A DNA stretch of 64,000 bases from assembly GCA_017526525.1 (NCBI GenBank), contig JAFXRG010000066.1, positions 62,001 through 126,000 on the forward strand, in the 5' to 3' direction. The position numbers and the translations under genes were made by a program. Positions 52,648 to 61,107 of the stretch are shown here, one piece after another; positions within the stretch are counted from its first letter, which is position 1; every line of letters begins with the position of its first letter. Source of the stretch: Clostridia bacterium. GTDB taxonomy: Bacteria > Bacillota > Clostridia > Christensenellales > Aristaeellaceae. A model generated the notes under the pieces. The model was given only the letters and a program-made list of their open reading frames with translations, was not told the origin of the DNA and did not search any database.

Positions 52648-53928
52648 ATGCTGGATATCAACCTGCTTCGGAATGATCCGGAAAAAGTCCGGGAAAATAT
52701 CCGGAAGAAATTCCAGGAAGAAAAGCTGCCGATGGTGGACGAGGTCATTCAGATGGACCGGGAATACCGCGACGCCCAGCAGCAGGCGGACGGACTGCGC
52801 AACAAGCGCAAGACGCTGTCCAAGCAGATCGGCGGACTGCTGGCCAAGGGCCAGAAGGACGAGGCGGAAGCCGTGAAGGCGGAAGTGGCCGCTGCCGCGG
52901 AGAAACTGACGCAGCTGGAAAGCAAGGAAGAAGAGCTGAAAGCGGAAATCCGCAAGCGGATGCTGGTCATTCCCAATATCATTGACGATTCCGTGCCCAT
53001 CGGCCGGGACGACAGCGAAAACGTGGAACTCGAACGTTTCGGCGAGCCTGTGGTGCCGGAATGGGAAATCCCCTACCATGTGGACATCATGGAACGGCTG
53101 AACGGCATTGAACTGGATCCCGCCCGGGAAACCAGCGGCAACGGCTTCTATTACCTGACCGGGGACATCGCCCGGCTTCACAGCGCCATCCTCAGCTATG
53201 CCCGGGACTTCATGATTGACCGGGGATTCACCTATGTGATTCCGCCTTTCATGATCCACGGCAACGTGGTGAGCGGCGTCATGAGCTTTGCGGAAATGGA
53301 AAACATGATGTACAAGATCGAAGGCGAGGATCTTTACCTGATCGGCACCTCCGAGCATTCCATGATCGGCAAGTTCATCGATACCATTCTGGACGAGGAC
53401 CGGCTGCCCCAGACCCTGACCAGCTACAGCCCCTGCTTCCGCAAGGAAGTCGGCGCCCACGGCATCGAGGAGCGGGGCGTGTACCGCATTCACCAGTTTG
53501 AAAAGCAGGAAATGATCGTGATCTGCAAGCCGGAGGATTCCCCCATGTGGTTCGACCGGCTGTGGCAGAACACCGTGGATTTCTTCCGGTCCATGGACAT
53601 TCCGGTGCGGACGCTGGAATGCTGCAGCGGCGACCTGGCAGATCTGAAGGTGAAGAGCCTGGACGTGGAAGCCTGGTCTCCCCGGCAGAAGAAGTACTTC
53701 GAGGTCGGTTCCTGCTCCAACCTGGGTGACGCCCAGGCCCGGCGGCTGCAGATCCGGGTGAAAGACAGCAAGGGCAACAAGTACCTGGCCCATACGCTGA
53801 ACAACACCTGCGTGGCTCCGCCCCGGATGCTGATTGCCTTCCTGGAGAACAACCTGCGGGAAGACGGAACCGTTGCGATTCCCGAACCGCTCCGGATGTA
53901 TATGGGCGGAAAGGATCATATCGGATAA
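52648..53928 (+). CDS. serS: Seryl-tRNA synthetase
   Basis: 426 aa. N-terminal helical arm (about 30-105) that grips the tRNA-Ser long variable arm, then a class II core: motif 2 SPCFRKEVGAHG and motif 3 NNTCVAPPRMLIAFLENN (the usual Gly/Ala-Arg signature kept as PPRML). It charges tRNA-Ser and tRNA-Sec with serine. The leader is only 67 bp, so no T-box. Confidence 0.96.
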   Translation: MLDINLLRNDPEKVRENIRKKFQEEKLPMVDEVIQMDREYRDAQQQADGLRNKRKTLSKQIGGLLAKGQKDEAEAVKAEVAAAAEKLTQLESKEEELKAEIRKRMLVIPNIIDDSVPIGRDDSENVELERFGEPVVPEWEIPYHVDIMERLNGIELDPARETSGNGFYYLTGDIARLHSAILSYARDFMIDRGFTYVIPPFMIHGNVVSGVMSFAEMENMMYKIEGEDLYLIGTSEHSMIGKFIDTILDEDRLPQTLTSYSPCFRKEVGAHGIEERGVYRIHQFEKQEMIVICKPEDSPMWFDRLWQNTVDFFRSMDIPVRTLECCSGDLADLKVKSLDVEAWSPRQKKYFEVGSCSNLGDAQARRLQIRVKDSKGNKYLAHTLNNTCVAPPRMLIAFLENNLREDGTVAIPEPLRMYMGGKDHIG

Positions 53929-53979
53929 GCGGCGGCGGGCTGCTTCTGGACTTTCTGTGTTCTTTCCGGGATGGCTGCA

Positions 53980-54007
53980 TTGACTTTCCTTCCGGAGGGG
54001 CGATAAT
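53980..54007 (+). promoter_or_regulatory. Possible acn promoter
   Basis: TTGACT (53980-53985), 16-base spacer, GATAAT (54002-54007). It lies upstream of the terminator-like hairpin at 54027. Confidence 0.6.
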
Positions 54008-54026
54008 AGAATACAGACAACATGGA

Positions 54027-54057
54027 ACGGTCACCCGAAAGAGTGACCGTCCTTTTT
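54027..54057 (+). terminator. Terminator-like hairpin in the acn leader
   Basis: 8-bp stem ACGGTCAC (54027-54034) / GTGACCGT (54043-54050), 8-base loop, CCTTTTT. It ends 4 bases before the acn ribosome binding site (GGAGG, 54061-54065). It could end serS transcripts or attenuate acn. Confidence 0.75.
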
Positions 54058-54073
54058 ACCGGAGGAATGCAGC

Positions 54074-56002
54074 ATGAATCTGACACAGAAAATTCTGGAC
54101 GCCCACAGGATCAGCGGAACCCTGAAAGCCGGGGAGGAGATTTCCATCCGGATTGATCAGACCCTGACGCAGGATTCCACAGGAACCATGGCATACCTGC
54201 AGTTTGAAGCCATGGGAATCGGCCGGGTGAAAACAAAGAGAAGCGTGGCGTACATCGATCACAATACGCTGCAGACCGGTTTTGAAAATGCGGACGATCA
54301 TCAGTATATCCAGAGCGTGGCGAAAAAGCACGGGATCTGGTGCTCCAAACCCGGAAACGGGATCTGCCATCAGGTGCACCTGGAACGCTTCGGCGTGCCC
54401 GGCATGACGCTGCTGGGCAGTGACAGCCATACGCCCACCGGCGGCGGCATCGGCATGCTGGCCATCGGCGCAGGCGGCCTGGACGTGGCGGTGGCCATGG
54501 GCGGCGGCCCCTATTATCTGACCTGCCCGAAGGTGGTGGGCGTAAAGCTGAACGGGAAGCTGCCCTACGGGGTGGCGGCCAAGGACATCATTCTGGAGGT
54601 GCTGCGCCGGCTGAGCGTCAAGGGCGGCACAGGAAAAGTCATGGAATATATCGGCGAAGGCGTGAAAAGCCTGACGGTGCCGGAACGCGCCACCATCGCC
54701 AATATGGGCGCAGAGCTGGGCGCTACGACCTCCGTGTTTCCCAGCGACGAGGCAACCCGGGCTTTCCTGAAAGCCCAGGGCCGGGAAGGGGATTTCCGGG
54801 AGCTGAGCGCCGACGCGGACGCTGAATATGACGAATTCATGGAAATCAACCTGGATGAACTGGTTCCGCTGGTGGCCCGGCCTCACCTGCCGGACAACGT
54901 GGAAACCGTGGAGAAGGTGGGCCCCATCAAAGTGGACCAGGTTTTCATCGGAAGCTGTACAAATTCCAGTTATCAGGATATGATGAGAGTGGCCCGGATC
55001 CTGAAAGGGAAAACGGTTCACCCGGATGTGAGCCTGGTCATCGGCCCCGGCAGCAAGCAGGTGCTGACCATGCTGGCGCGGAACGGCGCCCTGGCGGATA
55101 TGATCAACGCCGGAGCCCGGATCCTGGAGTGTGCCTGCGGTCCCTGCATCGGGATGGGCCAGAGCCCGAAGACCAACGCGGTTTCCGTGCGCACCAACAA
55201 CCGGAATTTCTATGCCCGCAGCGGGACAGCCTCTGCCGGAATCTATCTGACCAGCTGCGAAACAGCGGCAGTGACAGCCCTCGCCGGTGTGCTGACGGAT
55301 CCCAGGAGCCTGGATATTGATCTGACCGTGGAACAGCCTGCCGTTTTCGATGTAAACGACAACCTGGTGATTCCGCCGGCGGCGGAGGGGCAGGAAGACG
55401 CGGTGGAAGTGGTTCGGGGCCCCAACATCAAGCCTTTCCCGCTGGGACACGATCTGGAGGACAGCGTGTCGGGCAAGGTGCTGCTGAAGATGGAAGACAA
55501 TATTACCACCGACCATATTATGCCCAGCAACGCAAAGCTGCTGCCTTTCCGCAGCAATATTCCGCATCTGAGCGATTTCTGCCTGACGCCGGTGGATGAA
55601 ACGTTCCCGGCCCGGGCCAAGGCGGAAAAGGGCGGAATGCTGGTCGCCGGAAGCAACTACGGCCAGGGCTCCAGCCGGGAGCACGCCGCGCTGGTTCCCC
55701 TGTACCTGGGCATCCGGGCGGTGGCGGCCAAGAGCTTTGCCCGCATTCACCAGGCCAACCTGATCAACAACGGCATTCTGCCCCTGACCTTTGCCGATGA
55801 GGCGGATTATGACCGGATTGATCCGATGGATGAGCTGTGCCTGCCGGGCGTGCGCGCCGCCATCGAAGCGGGGAAGGACGAACTGGAACTCCGCAACGAA
55901 ACCAAAAAGGAATCCTACAAGGTGCTGCTGCCGCTGACGGAGCGCCAGCGCGGCATGATCCTGTCCGGCGGACTGATCAATTACATTCGCACCCGGGGAT
56001 AA
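54074..56002 (+). CDS. acnA: Aconitate hydratase (short clostridial type)
   Basis: 642 aa. The aconitase fold is complete: an SDSHTPTGGGIGMLAIGAGG motif, cluster cysteines in GSCTNSSYQDM and ACGPCIGMG, and the swivel domain with GSNYGQGSSREHAAL near residue 530. It isomerises citrate to isocitrate through a [4Fe-4S] cluster. Citrate synthase and isocitrate dehydrogenase are not in the window. It is shorter than the 900-aa AcnA type and close to the mitochondrial-like 640-aa group. Confidence 0.93.
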   Translation: MNLTQKILDAHRISGTLKAGEEISIRIDQTLTQDSTGTMAYLQFEAMGIGRVKTKRSVAYIDHNTLQTGFENADDHQYIQSVAKKHGIWCSKPGNGICHQVHLERFGVPGMTLLGSDSHTPTGGGIGMLAIGAGGLDVAVAMGGGPYYLTCPKVVGVKLNGKLPYGVAAKDIILEVLRRLSVKGGTGKVMEYIGEGVKSLTVPERATIANMGAELGATTSVFPSDEATRAFLKAQGREGDFRELSADADAEYDEFMEINLDELVPLVARPHLPDNVETVEKVGPIKVDQVFIGSCTNSSYQDMMRVARILKGKTVHPDVSLVIGPGSKQVLTMLARNGALADMINAGARILECACGPCIGMGQSPKTNAVSVRTNNRNFYARSGTASAGIYLTSCETAAVTALAGVLTDPRSLDIDLTVEQPAVFDVNDNLVIPPAAEGQEDAVEVVRGPNIKPFPLGHDLEDSVSGKVLLKMEDNITTDHIMPSNAKLLPFRSNIPHLSDFCLTPVDETFPARAKAEKGGMLVAGSNYGQGSSREHAALVPLYLGIRAVAAKSFARIHQANLINNGILPLTFADEADYDRIDPMDELCLPGVRAAIEAGKDELELRNETKKESYKVLLPLTERQRGMILSGGLINYIRTRG

Positions 56003-56019
56003 AAACCAAGGAGGATGAA

Positions 56020-56838
56020 ATGAAAATTTCGCAGGCGTTCCGGACCGCATATAAAACGGTTGCGGGGCAGAAGGCCGAAACCGCGAAGCTGCTGGCGACA
56101 GAATTTGCGCTGACGGTCATGTGCCTTGCGCCGCTGCTGTTCCTGACCGCGAAAGGACCGGAAAAGTACTGCGCCGTACTGGCGCTGCCGCTGTGGCTGC
56201 TGGTGAAGGTTCCGTCGAGACTGAATGCCGCAGCCGTGATGCAGGACGGGCTGGAGGAGGGAAAACTCTTTTCCCTGCGGATGGGGGATCCAGGCAATTA
56301 CCGGGCGAAGCTGCGCTATGCCCTGATCCGGCTGGGGCTGCTCCTGCTGTGGGCGGCTCCGCTGATTGCAGCGCTGCTGTATGCCTGGGAAAAATACACG
56401 GGCCGTACGGACGGCCTGACGGTGCTGCAGATGATTTATGAATTCGGCGGCAAGGACATGAAAACAGGAATCATCTACCTGCTGCTGATCCTGGCGGCCC
56501 TGCTGATTCTGTGGGGCCTGGGAGCAGGCTTTCACAGCGGGGACCGGCATGCCTGGGTGCTGGAGGAGAAAGACCTGCTGAAAAAGCGCCGGCTCGGGGT
56601 GCTGGGCTGCCGCCTGGCTTCCCTGGTTTTCCTGCTGCCGCTGATTGTGGCGGCGATCGTGGTTGTTTTTCGCTATGCTCCGCTGCTGAATGATGTCAGC
56701 GGCGTGGTATCCGGGGATGTGCCGCGGCCGTCCTCCCGGGTGACCCTGATCATTCTGGGCATCGGAACCCTGCTGACCGTTCCGCTGATTCCCATCCGGT
56801 CCATGGTGACCGCTGCCTATGTAAAGGGACTGAAATAA
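56020..56838 (+). CDS. Six-TM membrane protein of unknown function
   Basis: 272 aa from ATG 56020 (AAGGAGG upstream); the longer frame runs into acnA. Six hydrophobic segments at about 22-43, 50-67, 95-118, 143-165, 190-212 and 235-257, with basic loops (LLKKRRLGVLG). No recognised motif. It sits 17 bp after acnA and 26 bp before rsuA, so it shares their transcript. Confidence 0.75.
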   Translation: MKISQAFRTAYKTVAGQKAETAKLLATEFALTVMCLAPLLFLTAKGPEKYCAVLALPLWLLVKVPSRLNAAAVMQDGLEEGKLFSLRMGDPGNYRAKLRYALIRLGLLLLWAAPLIAALLYAWEKYTGRTDGLTVLQMIYEFGGKDMKTGIIYLLLILAALLILWGLGAGFHSGDRHAWVLEEKDLLKKRRLGVLGCRLASLVFLLPLIVAAIVVVFRYAPLLNDVSGVVSGDVPRPSSRVTLIILGIGTLLTVPLIPIRSMVTAAYVKGLK

Positions 56839-56864
56839 CGGCCGGAAGATGACGGTGAAACAGC

Positions 56865-57602
56865 ATGAAACTGCGACTGGACCGGTGGCTGGCCCTGCTG
56901 GGGACCGGCAGCCGGAGTGAGGTGAAAACATGGATCCGCGGCGGGGAAGTCGCGGTAAACGGGCGGATCATCCGGGATCCCGCCCTTTCTTTTGACGCGG
57001 CGTCGGACGTTCTTTCCCTGCGGGGAAAGGAAACGGACGGGCGTGTAATCCGTCATGTGATGATGTTCAAACCCGCAGGCGTACTGACGGCGGCCCGGGA
57101 TCCCAAACAGCCGACGGTCATGGACCTGCTGCCGCCGGTTTACCGGAGCATCGGCTGCATGCCGGTGGGACGGCTGGACAAGGATACGACGGGGATCCTG
57201 ATTTTCACCTGTGACGGAGAGATGAACCACCGGCTGCTGAGCCCGGGACGCCATGTGGAAAAACGGTACCGGGCGCTGACGGAGGGAAAGCTGACGGAAA
57301 AGGATGCGGAAGCCTTTGCAGCGGGGCTGGAGCTGGGGGATTTTACGGCCCGAAGCGCAAAGCTGACGATCCTGAAGGCCGGGGAAGATACCTCCCTGGC
57401 GGAAACGGTGATTACGGAGGGAAAGTTTCACCAGGTGAAACGCATGTTTGCCGCGGTGGGACATGAGGTGCTGGAGCTGCACCGCTGCTCGTTCGGCCCG
57501 CTGGAGCTGGATCCGGAACTGCGGGAAGGGGACTGGCGGGAACTGTCGGAGGCGGAAACGTCCGCGCTGCGGAAGGCGGCGGGCATGGAGGAAGAAGCAT
57601 GA
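56865..57602 (+). CDS. rsuA: RsuA-family rRNA pseudouridine synthase
   Basis: 245 aa. N-terminal S4 RNA-binding domain (residues 1-60: LDRWLALLGTGSRSEVKTWI), then the catalytic domain with GRLDKDTTGILIF (catalytic Asp) and EGKFHQVKRMFAAVG. Members modify U516 of 16S rRNA (RsuA) or sites in 23S rRNA (RluB/E/F); the group assignment is likely but not certain. Its stop overlaps the next start by 4 bp. Confidence 0.88.
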   Translation: MKLRLDRWLALLGTGSRSEVKTWIRGGEVAVNGRIIRDPALSFDAASDVLSLRGKETDGRVIRHVMMFKPAGVLTAARDPKQPTVMDLLPPVYRSIGCMPVGRLDKDTTGILIFTCDGEMNHRLLSPGRHVEKRYRALTEGKLTEKDAEAFAAGLELGDFTARSAKLTILKAGEDTSLAETVITEGKFHQVKRMFAAVGHEVLELHRCSFGPLELDPELREGDWRELSEAETSALRKAAGMEEEA

Positions 57603-58246
57603 GCGGGCAGAACGATCATTACTATACCCGGGAACCCCAAAGCGCTTCCCGGCCGGTGGAGTGTTCCTTTGAATACCGGGGCATCCTGCTCTCCTTTGTT
57701 ACGGATGCGGGCGTGTTTTCCCGGGGCGAGCTGGATACGGGAACCAAAACCCTGCTGGACGCGCTGCCGGAGGAAATGAGCGGGGATATCCTGGACCTGG
57801 GCTGCGGATGGGGCGCGGTGGGAATTACCGTTGCCAGGAAATGGCCGGAAACCAGGGTAACCATGGGGGATGTGAATCTTCGGGCGCTGGAGCTGACCCG
57901 GGAAAACGCAAAAAGAAACCGCGCAGAGGTGAACTGCGCGGAAAGCGACGGCATGACCGCTTTTCTGGGGAAAACCTTTGATGCCGTGGTGACCAACCCG
58001 CCGATCCGGGCGGGAAAACAGGTGATCTATAAAATGTTTGCGGACGCTGCGTCCTGCCTGAAGGAGAACGGAGCCCTGTATCTGGTGATCCGGAAGCAGC
58101 AGGGAGCGGAAAGCTGCCTGCGCTACCTGCAGACCCTCTTCAGCCGGGTGGAAAAGCTGGACCGTTCCGGCGGCTTCTGGGTGCTGAAAGCATCGGGAGC
58201 TGCCGCCGCACAGGACTCCGGAGGGGCTTCCGGGGTTACCGGATGA
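57599..58246 (+). CDS. RsmC-like class I methyltransferase
   Basis: 215 aa. SAM-binding motif [12 protein letters not shown] near residue 66 and motif [11 protein letters not shown] near 135, which is the N2-guanine/N6-adenine type. This matches the single-domain RsmC-like family of Bacillota, thought to methylate 16S rRNA G1207. It overlaps rsuA by 4 bp and the convergent clpB by 11 bp. Confidence 0.85.
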   Translation: MSGQNDHYYTREPQSASRPVECSFEYRGILLSFVTDAGVFSRGELDTGTKTLLDALPEEMSGDILDLGCGWGAVGITVARKWPETRVTMGDVNLRALELTRENAKRNRAEVNCAESDGMTAFLGKTFDAVVTNPPIRAGKQVIYKMFADAASCLKENGALYLVIRKQQGAESCLRYLQTLFSRVEKLDRSGGFWVLKASGAAAAQDSGGASGVTG

Positions 58247-60833
58247 CAATTTCCCCGTGTTCGTCCGCGTCCACCGTCAGGACGGAACCCGGAACTGCGT
58301 CCGCCGCGATCACCTTCCGGGCGATGAGGGTTTCCACGTGGGCCTGAAGGTAACGCTTCAGGGGACGCGCGCCGAAGTTGGGATCAAATCCCCGTTCGAT
58401 AATGGTGTCCAGGGCTCTTTCGGTGAGCTCCGCCTTCAGCTGGCGGCTTTCCAGCCGGCGGTTCAGGTTCTCCATCATCAGGCCGACGATCCTGCGGATT
58501 TCGTCGCGGGTTAACGGCTTGTAATACACGATTTCATCGATCCGGTTCAGGAATTCGGGACGGAAGTGGGTTTTCAGCAGACGATCCACCGTATCCCGGG
58601 TTTCGGGCCGGATTTCGCCGTTTTCAATTCCGTCCAGGATATATTCGCTGCCCAGGTTGCTGGTCATGATCAGGATGGCGTTTTTGAAGTCCACGGTACG
58701 GCCCTGGCTGTCGGTAATCCGTCCGTCGTCCAGCACCTGCAGCAGGACGTTGAAAACATCCGGATGGGCTTTTTCCACTTCATCAAACAGGATCACACAG
58801 TAGGGATGGCGGCGGACGGCTTCGGTCAGCTGGCCGCCTTCGTCGTAGCCCACATATCCGGGAGGCGCGCCGATCAGCCGGGAAACGCTGAATTTTTCCA
58901 TATATTCGGACATATCGATCCGGACCATGTTCTTTTCATCGTCAAACAACGCCTGGGCCAGCGCTTTGGCCAGCTCCGTTTTACCGACACCGGTGGGGCC
59001 CAGGAACAGGAAGGAACCCAGGGGCCGGTTGGGATCCTGAATGCCGGCCCGGGACCGCAGGATGGCTTCCGAAACCTTGCGGACGGCCTCATCCTGGCCG
59101 ATGACCCGGCGGTGCAGCTCATCCTCCAGGTGCAGCAGTTTTTCCCGTTCTCCCTCCATCAGCCGGGATACGGGAATACCGGTCCAGCGGCCGATGATGC
59201 GGGCGATTTCCTCTTCCGTGACCTTGTCCCGCAGGAGGCTGCTTTCTCCGCGGTTTTTTTCGGCGATGGCTTCCTCTTTTTCCAGCTCCTGCTTCAGCTT
59301 CGGCAGTTCGCCGTATCTCAGTTCAGCGACCCGGTCCAGATTATAGCTGCTGGTGCGTTCGGCCTTCTCGATTTCGGCGTTGACCCGCTCGATTTCCTCC
59401 CGCAGGCGGTTTACCTTGCTGATGGCTTCCTTTTCGGCTTCCCAGCGGGCTTTCATGGAGTTGAAGGTGTCCCGCTGCTCCGCCAGTTCCTTCCGGACCT
59501 CCTCCAGGCGGGCCCGGGACAGGGCGTCCTCGTCTTTCTTCAGGGCGGCTTCCTCAATTTCCAGCTGCATGATATGGCGGCGGATATCGTCCAGTTCCGC
59601 CGGCAGGGAATCGATTTCGGTACGGATCATGGCGCAGGCTTCATCGACCAGGTCAATGGCCTTGTCCGGCAGGAAACGGTCCGTGATATACCGGTTGGAA
59701 AGCGTAGCGGCGGCAATCAGGGCAGCATCCTGGATTTTGACGCCGTGAAAAACTTCGTAGCGCTCTTTGAGGCCTCGCAGGATGGCGATGGTATCCTCTA
59801 CCGTGGGCTCGGAAACCAGAACCGGCTGGAAACGGCGCTCCAGGGCAGCGTCCTTTTCAATGTATTTGCGGTATTCGTTCAGGGTGGTGGCACCGATGCA
59901 GTGCAGCTCACCCCGGGCCAGCATGGGCTTGAGCAGGTTGCCCGCGTCCATGGCGCCGTCGGCTTTGCCGGCACCGACAATGGTATGCAGCTCATCGATA
60001 AAGAGCAGGATCCGGCCTTCGCTTTTGCGGATTTCCTCCAGCACCGCCTTCAGGCGCTCCTCGAATTCGCCCCGGAATTTTGCACCGGCAATCAGGCTGC
60101 CCATATCCAGGGAGAAAATGGTTTTGTCCTTCAGGCTTTCCGGAACGTCTCCCCGGACAATCCGGAGCGCCAGGCCCTCAGCGATGGCGGTTTTGCCTAC
60201 GCCAGGTTCCCCGATCAGCACCGGATTGTTTTTGGTTTTGCGGGAAAGGATCCGGATGACGTTTCGGATTTCCGAATCCCGGCCGATAACCGGGTCCAGC
60301 TTCTGTTTCCTGGCCAGTTCCACCAGGTCGGTTCCGTATTTTTTCAGGGCGTCATAGGTGTCCTCCGGGCTGTCGGAGGTGACCCGGGCGGATCCGCGGA
60401 CTTCCTGCAGCGCCTTCAGGAACGCTTCCGGAGCGTAGGAGAAGGTTTTCAGAATCCTGGAGACGGCGGGGGAGGCCTTGGCGCAAAGCCCCATCCACAG
60501 ATGCTCCACGGACAGATATTCGTCCTTCATCTGTTTGGCAATCTTTTCCGCCTCCAGCAGGGCTTTTTCGATTTCGGCCGAAATGCCGGGCTGCCCGGCA
60601 CCGGAACCGGAAACCCGGGGCAGACGATTCAGGCTGTCTTCCAGCGCCCTGCGGAAGGCCTCCACGGAGATTCCGCAGCGGGAAAGCAGCTGCGGAACCA
60701 GGTCCTGCGGGTTTTCGGTAAGGGCTGACATGAGATGCTCCTGCTGCACATCCACATGGCCGTATTCCACGGCAAGAGACTGGGCCCGCTGAAGGGCGGC
60801 CTGGGTCTTTTGCGTCAGTTGGTTCATGTTCAT
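58236..60833 (-). CDS. clpB: Disaggregase ClpB
   Basis: 865 aa from ATG 60833 (GGAGGA upstream). N-domain (1-150), AAA1 with Walker [14 protein letters not shown] near 200, a coiled-coil middle domain (about 405-530, the ClpB/Hsp104 hallmark), and AAA2 with Walker [14 protein letters not shown] near 600. It rescues aggregated proteins with DnaK. A CtsR operator overlaps its promoter region, so it belongs to the class III heat-shock regulon. Confidence 0.96.
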   Translation of the reverse strand: MNMNQLTQKTQAALQRAQSLAVEYGHVDVQQEHLMSALTENPQDLVPQLLSRCGISVEAFRRALEDSLNRLPRVSGSGAGQPGISAEIEKALLEAEKIAKQMKDEYLSVEHLWMGLCAKASPAVSRILKTFSYAPEAFLKALQEVRGSARVTSDSPEDTYDALKKYGTDLVELARKQKLDPVIGRDSEIRNVIRILSRKTKNNPVLIGEPGVGKTAIAEGLALRIVRGDVPESLKDKTIFSLDMGSLIAGAKFRGEFEERLKAVLEEIRKSEGRILLFIDELHTIVGAGKADGAMDAGNLLKPMLARGELHCIGATTLNEYRKYIEKDAALERRFQPVLVSEPTVEDTIAILRGLKERYEVFHGVKIQDAALIAAATLSNRYITDRFLPDKAIDLVDEACAMIRTEIDSLPAELDDIRRHIMQLEIEEAALKKDEDALSRARLEEVRKELAEQRDTFNSMKARWEAEKEAISKVNRLREEIERVNAEIEKAERTSSYNLDRVAELRYGELPKLKQELEKEEAIAEKNRGESSLLRDKVTEEEIARIIGRWTGIPVSRLMEGEREKLLHLEDELHRRVIGQDEAVRKVSEAILRSRAGIQDPNRPLGSFLFLGPTGVGKTELAKALAQALFDDEKNMVRIDMSEYMEKFSVSRLIGAPPGYVGYDEGGQLTEAVRRHPYCVILFDEVEKAHPDVFNVLLQVLDDGRITDSQGRTVDFKNAILIMTSNLGSEYILDGIENGEIRPETRDTVDRLLKTHFRPEFLNRIDEIVYYKPLTRDEIRRIVGLMMENLNRRLESRQLKAELTERALDTIIERGFDPNFGARPLKRYLQAHVETLIARKVIAADAVPGSVLTVDADEHGEIVIR

Positions 60834-60858
60834 CGTTATTTCCTCCGGGAAGGTCATA

Positions 60859-60875
60859 TTTGACTTTCTTTGACC
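60859..60875 (-). promoter_or_regulatory. CtsR operator at clpB
   Basis: On the minus strand GGTCAAA-GAA-AGTCAAA, an exact fit to the CtsR heptad direct repeat (A/GGTCAAA-NAN-A/GGTCAAA). It lies just downstream of the clpB -10 and covers the expected transcript start. Confidence 0.93.
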
Positions 60876-60884
60876 TTCAAGATC

Positions 60885-60912
60885 ATTTTACACCTTTTCG
60901 GGGAGATGTCAA
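60885..60912 (-). promoter_or_regulatory. clpB promoter
   Basis: On the minus strand: TTGACA (60907-60912), 16-base spacer, TAAAAT (60885-60890). Confidence 0.8.
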
Positions 60913-60946
60913 GGGCTTTTTGGAAGGCTTCCGGCAGAAAATCCGC

Positions 60947-60963
60947 TTTTCCGGTCCGGAAAA
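60947..60963. other. 17-base perfect palindrome between clpB and the PBP gene
   Basis: TTTTCCGG-T-CCGGAAAA. It lies between the divergent promoters, about 35 bases upstream of the clpB -35. It could be an operator for an unknown regulator. Confidence 0.4.
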
Positions 60964-61026
60964 CAGACCGGAAGGAAACAGAGCCCTTCAGGCGTTGTAT
61001 GGATGTGTGCGGACTCCGAAGGGAAA

Positions 61027-61056
61027 TTGCGAAGGAGGGGCGGAGTATGGTATAAT
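61027..61056 (+). promoter_or_regulatory. Promoter of the class A PBP gene
   Basis: TTGCGA (61027-61032), 18-base spacer, extended consensus -10 TGG-TATAAT (hexamer 61051-61056). Confidence 0.7.
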
Positions 61057-61107
61057 AAAATGTCCTGTTGTCTGTTTTCGGAAGGAACAGGAAAACGGAG
61101 GAAAAAA

